The position numbers were made by a program, and so were the translations under genes. Source: Pelodera strongyloides (taxonomy: Eukaryota > Nematoda > Chromadorea > Rhabditida > Rhabditidae). From it: a DNA stretch of 64,000 bases. Location of the stretch: assembly GCA_036852015.1 (NCBI GenBank), contig JAANDG010000003.1, positions 516,001 through 580,000 on the forward strand. Reading direction: 5' to 3'. Positions within the stretch are counted from its first letter, which is position 1. Each line of letters begins with the position of its first letter. Of the stretch, positions 25,201 through 35,857 are shown piece by piece. The notes under the pieces are model-generated. The model saw only the letters and a list, made by a program, of their open reading frames with translations. It made no database searches and had not been told where the DNA came from.

Positions 25201-26960
25201 GTCGATAATCCTCCTCTGCTTCTCAAACTAAGATTATCATAAAAAGGAGACTAGACTGGCCATGGCGCTTCCAAAGAAAGCCAATTACACATTGAATAAA
25301 GAAAAACGGTGATGAACACATTCACTAACGGGAAAAAGGGGGTGGAGTCTGCCTGTCTGCCTCAAAAAAAAGAAAAAGAGGTGGACAACAACAAGGGCAC
25401 TCGTCTCTTTCCATAACCTCTCTACTCCCTCCCCCCTCCCCATATGCAAATTAATCATCGGCAATTCAACGCTTCTTTTTTCCTTGCGCAATTCATCGAC
25501 GATAACGAGGAGCAGCACAGACTAATCCTCGATGAAAAGTGAGTATGGAAAATGAATGAATGGGATGAATAAATGAATACGTGGATTACACTTGAATCTC
25601 TGACCCAGAATTAGGGCATAAATCCCGTTTTTAAATATGAGGTGCTCTTTTTCGCTTACCATTAAAGCGAAATACCGGCCGGTTTTTGAAACGCATCGAG
25701 TACTCCCTGCTTTCCTATGCTTCATATGCAAATGAGCATAAATTTGAATAAAAAATAGACCCCCAATAGACCCCTGACCCCTTTTAGCATAAATGCATAG
25801 GAATGCTGATATTTGAGATACGTTTCAAAAACCGGCCGGTATTTCGCTTTAATGGTGGAAGCAAAATATATGCTAATGATCAAACATACAAGTTTGCAAT
25901 AGTCGCCGGAGACCTGGAGATGGTCAGAGCCACTCCGGAGGTATTTGATGCGTGATTTTATTCACCGATTTATGCCCCGGAATGCTAAGGCTAATCTAAC
26001 AATCCCAATCAACCAATAAACCAATACGTATAGGGGGAACGGGGCGGGGGTCATTTGTTACCTATTTGAGGGCATGTCAAGTGACGGTGAAGTGCGTACA
26101 GGGCCGCTGTAACTACACTATTCTACGTATAATCCCAGTGTTCAATAAAGCATGCATACATTCGTCCAACATACAGAGCGCTAGCGCAAAAATACTAGAG
26201 TAGCAGTAGAATATTAATAATACAGTAGGAAATGCTCAAAGCAACCAAAAGGATAAGTTTCGTGTGCGCGAATATACATGGAAATGAAATGTATAACATA
26301 ATTCACATACAAAGATAGATCCAATGAAACTAGGTAAGAAGAGTGTGTAATGCCCAATTACAGTAGTGGAAAGTGGAAACGACTTACAATTAGGCTTACT
26401 GTTGAATAAAAATCCAAACTCCAGCAAACGTGTATAGGCAAATGACACATGGACACATCAGACAAGATCAAATGACATAAATACATAAATGAGACATAAA
26501 AGTATATTTACAATTAAAACAATGTGGCCAAAAGCTCTGAGCTATGAATGACAGTCCAGTCGCGTACATCATATCGAAAACACAGAAACGGCTCACCTTT
26601 TGCCTATACCTGTGTTGGGTGTTGTTAAGTTGGACCTCTGGCATAGCCTTGCTCACTGCTGATAATTGAGCATACGCGTAAGCACACTCTGGTGCTCCCG
26701 ATGTGCCAAGAGAAGCCGCAATATCGTTGTACATATCTCCAGAAATCTAGAATGTCAAATTCAAATTATGAAAGAATGAAAGCGCACTACCTACGTTATT
26801 TACTGCTGATGATAGGCTACAACGGAAAATCTAATATCCTCGCAACGCTCATAAATAAAATAAAATAATAATAAATAAATGAAAATAAATAAAACATCAA
26901 ACTAACCCAATCATCGACCAACATCGTTGATGCAAGAAAATGTTCCCTCTTTAGTGGCAT
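6742..26960 (-). CDS. Smaug/SAMD4-like SAM-domain RNA-binding translational repressor, 17 exons, 714 aa
   Basis: Seen: exons 26960-26907, 26746-26597, 24954-24800, 24572-24406, 13277-13191, 12446-12337, 12085-11936, 11736-11599, 10980-10852, 10587-10492, 9763-9710, 8896-8783, 8510-8315, 8001-7790, 7631-7571, 7336-7238, 6914-6742. All phases join into one frame of 2145 nt ending in TGA. The first ATG lies 15 nt behind a TTTTCAG acceptor (26976), with an in-frame TAG between, which fits a spliced-leader site. The SAM domain is at residues 176-241 ([14 protein letters not shown]...; NVTKGARRK). A predicted helical region follows to about 380, resembling the PHAT region. There is an Asn run in exon 3 and Gln-rich exons 12-13. 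A conserved-looking C-terminus carries [10 protein letters not shown]. Known: Smaug/SAMD4 proteins bind CNGG-type stem-loops in mRNAs, recruit deadenylation and translational repression factors, and act in the cytoplasm. Length is close to vertebrate SAMD4A. Inferred: orthology, N-terminal start, and no further coding exon hidden in the 11.1-kb intron. Confidence 0.9.
8170..8222 (+). repeat. Short tandem duplication (CCGACATTACTGAAAAA)
   Basis: Two adjacent copies of CCGACATTACTGAAAAA inside Smaug intron 13. Confidence 0.8.
8911..9336. repeat. Large foldback element (GGGATGGG family) in Smaug intron 11
   Basis: TTAAAGGGATGGGTTCACTA ... TAGTGAACCCATCCATTTAA. The arms include CAAAATCACCTTGTTTTTAT and its complement, and GCTAAGAGATATGGCTGAAA against its complement. 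It shares its tip with 2461-2909 and 44329-44371 but not its arms. It lies about 140 bp from the MITE at 9476. Confidence 0.9.
9476..9656. repeat. Palindromic MITE (CCGG family) in Smaug intron 11
   Basis: Starts TTATAGCAAAATACTGGCCGG and ends CCGGCTGGTATTTCGCTTTAA. The arms carry TTTTTGAAACACATC / GATGCATTTCAAAAA and the internal AATTTGCATAAATAC. It lies between coding exons 9763-9710 and 8896-8783. Confidence 0.8.
10220..10249 (+). repeat. (AG)n microsatellite in Smaug intron 10
   Basis: About 14 AG units followed by further GA-rich DNA to about 10310. Confidence 0.95.
11404..11535. repeat. Foldback element in Smaug intron 8
   Basis: GAGGCCATATTCACCACTCC ... GAGTGGTGAATATGACCTC, with a second pair GATTCCC / GGGGAATT inside. 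132 bp; no TTAAAG tips. Confidence 0.8.
12337..13277 (-). other. Two exons encoding the SAM RNA-binding domain of the Smaug-like gene
   Basis: Exon 13277-13191 encodes [18 protein letters not shown] and continues to LTYEEMLGL. Exon 12446-12337 encodes [17 protein letters not shown] and continues to LLRETEH. The junction is phase 1 (G|AC gives Asp). The order [10 protein letters not shown] ... TYEEM ... NVTKGAR.KI is the signature of Smaug-class SAM domains, not of the many protein-binding SAM domains. The basic GAR-x-K loop is the known RNA-hairpin contact surface in Smaug and Vts1. The intron between the exons (744 bp) contains a 23-base C run. Confidence 0.93.
12721..12743 (+). repeat. C23 homopolymer (G23 on the Smaug coding strand)
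   Basis: Twenty-three C, then TCCC, within Smaug intron 5. As G on the transcribed-sense strand it can form a G-quadruplex. Confidence 0.95.
16769..16813. repeat. 45-bp imperfect palindrome
   Basis: AATTTGGGGACCC, a short GC-rich middle containing GGGTCC, then GACCCCAAATTTT. It lies in the 11-kb Smaug intron. Confidence 0.6.
18753..18935. repeat. Palindromic MITE (CCGG family) in the 11-kb Smaug intron
   Basis: TTAAAGAGAAATACCGGCC ... GGCCGGTATTTCGCTTTAA, 183 bp, with near-perfect terminal arms of about 36 bp ending in GAAACGCATC / GCGTTTC. An octamer-like ATTTGCATA is internal. Confidence 0.9.
23825..23836 (+). repeat. G12 homopolymer
   Basis: Twelve consecutive G inside the large Smaug intron. 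Confidence 0.95.
24573..24799 (-). other. GC-AG intron (intron 3 of the Smaug-like gene)
   Basis: On the minus strand exon 3 must end in phase 2 to join exon 4, which begins with the third base of a codon (G-ACA-CCG). The only fitting donor is TTTAG|GCAAGC at 24800/24799, a GC donor with otherwise strong consensus. It joins VF-R-TPPPSV. The acceptor is ATGTTCAG at 24573. No GT donor in the right phase was found nearby. GC-AG introns are a known minor class in nematodes and are often linked to regulated splicing. Confidence 0.75.
25662..25852. repeat. Palindromic MITE (CCGG family) in Smaug intron 2
   Basis: TTAAAGCGAAATACCGGCC ... GGCCGGTATTTCGCTTTAA, 191 bp. The symmetry extends into the flanks (ACCA ... 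TGGT). Internal ATATGCAAATGAGCAT. Confidence 0.9.
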
Positions 26961-26976
26961 CAATATCTATTGCATC

Positions 26977-29900
26977 TGAAAACGTTTCGATTGATTAATC
27001 AGTGAATCACATAATTGTTTACAAAATAATAGAAATAGTAGCAGCGAAAGAAGGTAAAAATGGTACAACCTTGGCAACTGCAAATACAAACACTGTGATG
27101 CGATTCTCACCATATCATCAACCACGCACAACAAGGAGGAAATATAAAATCATAGCGAGTTTATGCATAACAACAGAAAAGAAATCTATATATAGAAACT
27201 AGAAAACGAAAGAAATCTCAAAAACTCGAACAAGAAACTCAGGGTCAGTAATTAGTTCTAGTTGTCATTGACAGACTAAGAGTAGCCTGTAGCAGAAATC
27301 TCGACAATGCAATGTAAGGAGCATAAATGAGAAGCCATAAGACATCATTAGCGAGTAGGTTTACTTATACCGTTACATAGAACAGACCAACAGACTAGTT
27401 ATAGTCAAACTAAATAAAGCAGGCGAATTTGGACAATGCTGAAGAAAAGAACCAAAATTTAAACAGCTCAACGTAAACGCACCATCTAAAGTTAAATCTG
27501 AAGAAGGGTCGGACGTCGGGAGATCACGACCGGAGAAAAAAAGCACCGCTACGTAATATAGGTGTGGCGAAGAAAGAAAGCATGTCAAAAGACTGTCTAC
27601 ACAAAAACACAAGAGAAATAATTCAGTAAGGAAAATGTGTGTTTCAACACGTAGACATAACAACGGTATTTGTAGTGACTGTGACACACTCAGTCGAGAT
27701 AAATACGTGTTGTTATATAAAAGAAAATATTCCGGTAATACTCTGATCAGAGATGCACGTGAGGGAGAGGATGATATGACAATCCTTCTCAACAACGGTA
27801 CATCGTTTTTTAATTTTTTTTTTCAGGACATAGACATAGGAAATGGAAAACACCAAAAAAGCACGGAACATGATCATCGAAAAACCCGCTCATGATCCGT
27901 GTTTTTTTCGAACATAATCGACGATTTTCTTATGTATTATTTTTCAGATTTTAGTAAAAACCCGTGTTTTTTTGGTGCAAACACCAAATAAGCACGGAAC
28001 TTGGTCGAAAAAAACACGGATCATCAGTGATCGGTGTTTTTTTGGAGCATGTTCGGGTTTTTCGTTGTGTTTTTTCACAAAACCCGTGTTTTTTTCGTGT
28101 TTCCGTTTTCCTGTGGAGGATGCCCTCATACTCAAGAATTACAGAATGCCAGGAACTACCAATCGCGCCTCATAGTTACATTAGCTTAAAAACACAGAAG
28201 CACACTTCATACCACATTTAACTAATACAAATTTTAAAGACGCGTCACTAGTCAGCACTGTCAGCATAGAAAGGGCTGCCGAATAATACTGCCATAACCT
28301 AATTAGTAACTGGGCGGGAGAGAGAGAGAGAGAGAGAGGAGTAAAGAGAGAGGTCCACGGTGGTTCCAAGCAACGCCTTAACCGTTTTAATCCAGTATTG
28401 CAAACCGGACGGGATAAAATAGAGACTATACCCCAACCCAATGACAAGCGCGATTTCATAATAGCTTCACTTCAACAAAACTGTGTGGCAGGTGCAAATT
28501 TAAATTTGTTTTGAGGAAATTGAGGTATATAGATGTGGTAAATGTAAGGTGCAAAACATTCAAGGAGATCTCACTTCTACACAAATAAGGGATCTCACAT
28601 AAACACATAAACGAGTTACTGAATTACCCACGGTGTGATCTTTGAAACAGTCTGGTCTTGGCAAACTGACAAAAAAATTAACATATCTTGTTCTTGTAAG
28701 GTAATTAAGTAATGTAAGGGGTACGATAACGAAGGAAAGTTAATTAGCATATAAGGTAAGGTAAAAGTTAGTCTCATAATCAGCATGATGGTACTTGTTT
28801 ATGAATCCGAATCCGAATTGAACCCTGGAACTGGTACACTTATGACAGCAGAGTACATACAGACAACCGCTGCCTACAGACTACATACAGAATACCGCTG
28901 CGGTGCGACCACCACACCAGTAGAGCACCAACCAAAAGAAAGACCGAAAGAAACGAGCAAAACCTGGCAAAGTGCAAACGTAACACATTGCAGCAGAGGG
29001 GGTCATCAATTATGAGAACACAGACGGGGCGGAGTGAATGCATGGAGAGAGCACTGTAGACAGAGAGACACATGGGCACACATAGACAACGAGATAGTCC
29101 ACGATTGTACGGCGACCGATGAGAGGTGGCTGGTCTGGAAGAGAAGCGAAAAGTAGGCGGAGACACGATGAAAGTACGAAAGATAGCCAAAGAAAAGAAA
29201 TCAGATTTGCGGACGACTAGCCGAGATGGAGCGTGGAGCAGAGAATGAAACCGTTATATCCAAGTACAAGACATCCTTGCCAAGTGAGAAAAACAGAGAA
29301 AGATACAACGAAACGTTAGGATAAGGCGGCCAGAGTTAGAAGAGACATATGGTGGCAGACTAAAGCGGAATAACAGTCCGAAATCCGAAAGCAAAATCTA
29401 TCCAGCGGCCAAGAAAGTGCCAAGTGCGCGAAATCTGAAAATGAATAAAAACATGTTTAAATGGTTTAACTAACGTTATTGGGGCAAAATAGTATATGGG
29501 AGACCGAGAGAGACCAATGAAGAGGTCAAATAAAAGAAGTCCATAATGAACGCACATACTAGTACTAGGCCGAGACTCCAGAGAACAGACCGACTGATCC
29601 CAGACAATCTTCTTAAATTGTAGGTGTAATAAAGCAAAAAGGCTCGGCAACTGTTAGTTTGGTGTGCTGGTTGTAGCCGGCAGCAAGTTCAAAGATAAAG
29701 TGCCAGGCAGGAACAAGGAACGGTGCAAATTCGCCAGACTTGAAAACAATTTTTGAAAATCGAACCTATCGCCTATCATAGTATCGCATACAGTAAATAT
29801 TATATTAATTATATGCCCTCACAGAATAGGAATTCTGAAATAGAGACCGATCCTGGCCTGGCTGGCCCGAACATTTTAGTTTCGAACTAACACACACATT

Positions 29901-30975
29901 GAGATCCAACCAATTTATGGGTAAAGGGCGATGTGTATTGGGTAGACAGCCGTAAAACCGCAAATTACATATTAATACAAAACAGAGTGTACAACTGCGA
30001 AAATAGGGTCACAGGGTGATTTGCCTCTAAATAATTCATGCGACGTTTGGATCGGGTCCAAATCCAACAAGGACACGCGGTTCACGGATGAATAATAAAT
30101 AAAAGTGGAAGTTCAACCTTAGACGGAGGAAAATAATTTCATGTCAAACTGAGCCCTGAGTGAGCACGACTAATATTAATAAACTCCAGAAAATGAACAG
30201 TAGTACAGTACCCTAGACTATATATATTAATATAATAACCACAAAAAAGGTATAATTTCTAACCATACATTTGACCTGGTTCTGGTTACATGGTAATGGT
30301 TGTATATTATATTTATATTTATTGACACATTAAAATGTGTGCATCAATATGATGAAAGATATTCAGCGACAATTGAATGGCCGTAGTTTTAATTATCTTA
30401 AAAAAATTAATGTGAGTATTCGTACATTACCTCAAAAAAAGATACAGCGAAGATAACAACAATAATTGCAACACATGGGGCATTCTTACAATAGTACTAA
30501 GTGCATCAAAAACTCAAATTCTAGCATCCTTGATATACCTCCGCCCGCAGTAACCCGAATGCGCTATGTACGAATACTCTTTACCGCATATGGCATTTGC
30601 GTGGTTAATCCACGAGATAATTAATGACATGGCCAAACAATTACAGTGTGCTTATTTCGACGATCTGATTCCAATTTAATTGCATATTCCGCGTAATACT
30701 TATTCAAATTCACGTAATACAAAGAGAAAGCAAATTTTTGGACGCTAGTCCGCTTTACAACAGAAGGTTTTCAAATGGATAGTGACATGAAAATAATTTC
30801 CACAATACAAGATAGGATACATATAGACTTAAGATTAGAAGTTCTACTCGAGGTTATGTGGCGTATCTGAACGAAGCATATTAATGACTGATTGGAGAAT
30901 AAGAATATTCCTTATAGTTGATAGTGATGTCATTTTCATCAATGTTATTATGAATGAGCGACATATCTGAATTTT
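26977..30975. other. Upstream flank of the Smaug-like gene
   Basis: Presumed promoter or outron region of the gene, or a non-coding 5' intron. It holds the inverted-word cluster 27844-28106 and a short GA run at 28319-28339. No exon is recognisable. Confidence 0.5.
27844..28106. repeat. Cluster of short inverted words (CCGTGTTTTTTT and complement)
   Basis: At least seven copies of (G/C)CGTGTTTTTTT(C/G)G or its complement (CACCAAAAAAGCACGG, GAAAAAAACACGGATCAT) occur in both orientations within 263 bp. Several are paired by GATCATG/CATGATC ends. Confidence 0.75.
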
Positions 30976-31863
30976 TCAATATTCTTTTGAACGCGAAGAA
31001 TTAGCCAGAAGTAAATTTTGAGGCAATTTATTCAACCAACGAGTTGTGCGCATAAAATAACTGTGATAATATGGATTCTTTTTCGCAAAAGGAACATGAA
31101 ATTCAAATGCTGATAATCGCCCGCGAGTTGGTTTCAATACATAATATCTACTAAAGGAAGTTGAGAGCTCCCCTTTCAGGAGTTTGAATGCAAAGAAAAG
31201 ATCTTGTTGGATTCTACGTTGTTGTAATGAAACGAGGCCGAACTTACGTAATCGCTCAGAATAAGATGGAACAGGGGTACCACGTGGTTGGCATTTTTGG
31301 AAAATCATTCGAGTGATTCTCGACTGGACTTTTTCTACCCGTATTTTATCTTTCTTGAGATAGGGATTCCACACAACACTCGCGAATTCAAGTAAGGGGC
31401 GTACCCACGTCTTATAACATTTCAACAATATGACTGCATTTCTTTGTTTTACACTTTTGAAGATGGCAAACCAAGCCCCCATACTCCGAGTACATATACT
31501 ATTTATGTGATCAACATAATGCCAATTATCTTGAACTTGGATACCCAGATCTCTGATTGAAGAAACAGCCCCTAATGCAACTCCATTAACTTTGTAAGCA
31601 TTTTTACTATTTTTGTGCCCAAGGTAAAGAACCTTGCACTTTTCCTCAGAAAGGGATATTTGCCAATTGGTACAATATTTAGTGAGAGAATTAAGAGAGA
31701 TGTTCATGCAGGCCACGGCTCTAGTGGAATCTTCAGGTTTATAGCTACAAAACAATTTACAGTCATCTGCAAAACAACGAATATTGATATTATGAGAAGT
31801 TTTTACGGCTTGTGGTAGATCACAAATATAGAGAAGGAATAAAATTGGGCCCAGGACAGACAG
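30976..31863 (-). mobile_element. 5'-truncated non-LTR retrotransposon (LINE): C-terminal half of reverse transcriptase
   Basis: An uninterrupted frame of about 295 residues starts at the RT motif LSVLGPILFLLY and contains the catalytic FADD box. It continues with LGHKNSKNAYKVNG / RDLGI (the conserved post-palm segment) and the thumb/connection motifs RPLLEFASVVWNP and VQSRITRMIF. These are typical of CR1/jockey-type LINEs, including the Sam families of Caenorhabditis. Endonuclease, ORF1 and the N-terminal RT motifs are absent. The sequence 5' of 31863 does not look RT-like, so this is a classic 5' truncation. No frameshift or stop in the remaining frame suggests a fairly young insertion. The 3' end is not clear. 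Confidence 0.85.
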
Positions 31864-34800
31864 ACGTAAACGATCATAGATAAAGATCAACAAAGCCAAG
31901 TCAATCGTCAATGAGTCAATTTAGTTAGTGGTCAAACATTTAACTAGGAACGGTGAACTCTCAATATAGAGTCCGCTGGGCATAATGCCAACAGTTTCGC
32001 ATTCTAGCGATAGAGCCAGCCGTTGCCCAGCTGACCCTTCACAAAACTTTCAAGGTTATAATAGACTTGCTTCCCAGAGTATAGGCTGGCGAGATGCGGA
32101 GATGCTCATCCACCTTTTTTTCGCCGGCCGATACGGAACGAGATAAAAAATCACATTCACCACCTAACGCTACAGTACGAGACGAGGTACGACGCCAAAG
32201 AAAAAACCCCAAAAAAGTTTTAGCCCATTACTAAATAGATAGCATACGGAAACAAAACAAATAAAAATTTGAACAAATCTCTTTTCCTTCAATTTTGTAA
32301 GTTCAGTCCCTTATCTGTATATCTAGCAACTACGCAAGTACATGCCTCCATGCACATCTAACAATGTAAGCAGCAAGTCACCAGCTACACCTAGCAACGT
32401 AAAACGTGTCCAATGTCCAATTACATCCAACCCTTGATCCCTTGTTTTAGCAAACCCTTCCAAATTCCTGAATACGAATTACGAACTGTTGAGCAAGTGA
32501 GCAGGCGATTTGCCCGCACTGACCCCACCCCACCTATCCTATCTTTAACCTCTAACAAGGCATCCAAATGAAAGAAGTAACGAAGCCGAAAACCCAGCTT
32601 GTCTTTATATGATGTCAAGGTCATCAACACAAGACACACCAAAAAACGAACACATTTTTGGGCACCCGCCCAAGAATTCAATCATCGCCGAGAAAACTGA
32701 GAATGAAAACCATGGAAGATGGAAAACGGAAACAGTACGGAAATCTAAACTAAAATAAAAACAATGACAGTTCGCAAGGGCCCACAAAACCTATCAGTAG
32801 GGATACTTTGTTTAAAATATATAAAAAATCCGCCACTTTTTGTACATAATGCATAAAATACTCTGGTCGAAGCATCCCGACAGTTACACGCTGAAAGCCC
32901 AGAGCTACTGAAAACGAAACTACTAAATAGTAATTAATGAATGGAGGAATGCACAATTACACCAACTTACTACATACTACACATCAGACACTAGTAGTAG
33001 TACTTGATCATCAGAACATTTTAATTTCGGAATTCGGAACAAAATTTACGGTTCACCTATCTTGCAAAGTATGCCAGGTTCCTCAACTATACGCCCAGAT
33101 GTAGAACCATGAAAGTTGGGAAAGTGCAACTACAACTTTCGTCACGAAAGATAGAACACGTAGAACTAACTAAAGTGGAAATGAAATAAATTCCTCATTA
33201 CGAGTGTATGGAGCTGATGGGTGTGTTATTTGTGGATGAACGCAATGCTTAAACACTGCGAGCTGAGTTGACTCACTTTACCCCCGTATCCCAACACACG
33301 CACACGCACGCAACGAAAAACTCCAGTGTACCATTCATTTGCAAAACTCTGCTAATTTAACCATTTAACTTCGAACAGTTACATCCAAAGTATGAGCTTC
33401 ATTCAATCCTTCAGCAACCTGCATGTAGAAATAGAATATAGACTGGCAATGGGAATGGACGAATGGATTATGGATACAAACCCTACGTTGGAATGGAGAA
33501 CGGAGTCTCAATCTGAAATATGCATATGGACCTAGTCTCATTGTCAGCCTCTCAGCGAGCATACTATACATTTACTATCCGTATAAGATCCAGGAAACTA
33601 GAAAAGCAAAATATAATTAAAACTTCAACTAAATTACACTCTAACTTACGCCCCTACGACCTACGAGCTATCCATACAAAACCAAAAACCAGAAATTTCA
33701 CTAGCGCAATATCAAATAATACTAATAATAATAACCGGCCGACTGGTGGCAAAAAAAAATTAAATTTCCATCACAATGCATACAATAATAAGCGCTATTC
33801 GGCGATACAGAAGAGCTCGTTCGATAACAATACATTCAAAAGGACATATTCTGCACCATGCACCTGTAAAACTAGCAAAACGATATTCGCCAATGTCACG
33901 GAGCATTTTCAAAATACTATATATAACCTTTAATATGCTTAAATTGTGTGTTTTTTTTCAAAAAAATCCAAAAGAGGAAAGCCTTGGCTCACGTTACGTT
34001 CACACTTTTCATAAAACTAAAAAATACAATCGCCATCGCCATATCGCCAATCCAGCCTATCCCATCAAGAAGGGAAAAAACGATCAAATCAACAAAGGTA
34101 TAGTTCGCTACGACGCTACCGTTTGGGTGGTTTGGTTTGGGTCTATTCATACACATAAGACTTTGCATATTTTATTCCAAATAAAAATCCAAAGCAGAAG
34201 AAACAAAGTAATGGCCGTCGCCGTGTCATAGACGAGCGTGTGAACCTTTCGACTTTCACAAAAGGCAATTCAGAAGAATACGAATGGCTTAAGAAGAAAG
34301 AGGCAATAAAGTCAAAAGGCAAGGGCGTGATCTTCATCTTCCCAATGAAAAGGTCCTTCCTAGCTTCCATATTCCAGAAAAAAAGATAACTCATTAGACT
34401 AATTCGATGGAGCAAAGTACCATAGGTATTCTTTAGAAGGAAACAGAAAACTCAAAATGGTCCGTTCATACTATTGAAGCTTTAATTCTCTTCATTTCTT
34501 CATTGAAAAGACAGAACAGCAAAAAGGGGGCGTCTCTGTCTGTCCTCCCTCAAATCTCCAAATCTCCATCTCCTGCACTGGGCAAGAAGCCAGCTGGCAT
34601 TGCTGGCAATCCGCCTAATTGTAAGTAGTACGTGGATAAATGCGAAGCCAGGCAGACGAAGCTACGTGAAATTTGCAAATTGAAAATACTGTTATAAGGC
34701 AAAAACCCAACGCTTCAAGCTCGCGCGTAACATGGACGGGCAAACATGACATGATGACATTTATGATCTATGCCACAGCGGAACCCGGAACGGAAAACTA

Positions 34801-35144
34801 TAATGAAGGGAGAAGCTTAACTACAATAAATATCTATAACGCATACCTACACGCCACCCACTGCTATTCGGGATTCGTGTGAAATTCATTGTAATGTAAC
34901 AGTGCACATACCCCTAAAGCTACACAACAAAAAGAAAAGGACAAAATACAATCTGACAATCGAATGATAAAATTTATACATGCGCCAATTTATGAGCTAC
35001 AGCTAAATATGACCAACTGACTAGCGACCAGCCGATCAAGAACCTAAAAGGAAGCACCAACAAACCAATACCCAACCCCGAAGACCCAAGTTGAATGCCC
35101 AATCTGCTGACCTTCAAACTCTACAGTGCGGTAAACATTCTCAG

Positions 35145-35180
35145 AAAGGATCAAAATGAAAGGATCAAAATGAAAGGATC
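35145..35180 (+). repeat. Short tandem repeat (AAAGGATCAAAATG)
   Basis: Two and a half 14-bp units. Confidence 0.85.
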
Positions 35181-35686
35181 CTTGTTCTTAAAATGTGACA
35201 AGTGGCAGGCGGCCAGCTGGCGCCTTTCCAAACCCTCTTTCAAGCGAAAATTTTGGATCCTTTTTTCTCGTCAGCGTATTTCCATACCAGAGCAGGTGGT
35301 CCCGAGTTAATTGAAGAAAACCATTAGTCTTAGGCAAAGTATGACAAAGTAAAGTGGTGAGAAAACATAAAAGAAACCTCTTGCCAAATAAATATCAACT
35401 AATCTAATCCAACTGTCAATGGCGGATTATTAGCAAATCTTCATGGAAGTAAACAAATTTCTAAAATAGACTTTAATCGGAAATCGCAGAATCCCCTATC
35501 CCGAAAATCCAAGCCACAAATGTGAATAATAAAAAAAAAGCAAAATCTGAAATTTAGCTAACTAAAAGCTACAAATTGTCATGCAATAGGATTATAGGAT
35601 GATCTCCGAGGCAATAGAAAAAAGTGGGAAATTTAGCTACGGACCTTGGCTGAACACATATAATCGTCATCCGGACGGATAAACCG

Positions 35687-35857
35687 TTAAAGCGAAAGGC
35701 TAGCCTCTTTGGAAAATTTGCATATGATAAGCAAATCCTATGTATCCTATGCTAATTTTGTACGATTGCCGTGGACGATAGTACAAAATTAGCGTAGGAT
35801 ACATAGGTTTTGCTTATCATATGCAAATTTTCCAAAGGGGCTAGCATTTCGCTTTAA
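35687..35857. repeat. Nearly perfect 171-bp foldback element
   Basis: Arms of about 77 bp start TTAAAGCGAAAGGCTAGCC and end GGCTAGCATTTCGCTTTAA. The loop is only about 17 bp (GATTGCCGTGGACGATA). It shares the TTAAAGCGAAA tip and an ATTTGCATATGATAAGC motif with the CCGG family but differs elsewhere. Confidence 0.92.

Noticed and set aside
27373..27795. Minus-strand 140-aa ORF upstream of Smaug
   Set aside because: Leu/Ser/Phe-rich translation of AT-rich DNA without splice-site support. It does not connect in frame to the first Smaug exon.
33520..34231. Plus-strand ORFs of 137 and 151 aa
   Set aside because: A-rich composition gives Asn/Lys/Thr-rich translations in two overlapping frames with no recognisable motif.
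34513..34619. Possible plus-strand exon reading QNSKKGASLS...GIAGNPPN with a GTAAGT donor
   Set aside because: The acceptor (TTGAAAAG) is poor, the minus strand is also open, and the phase does not fit the only downstream candidate at 36726.
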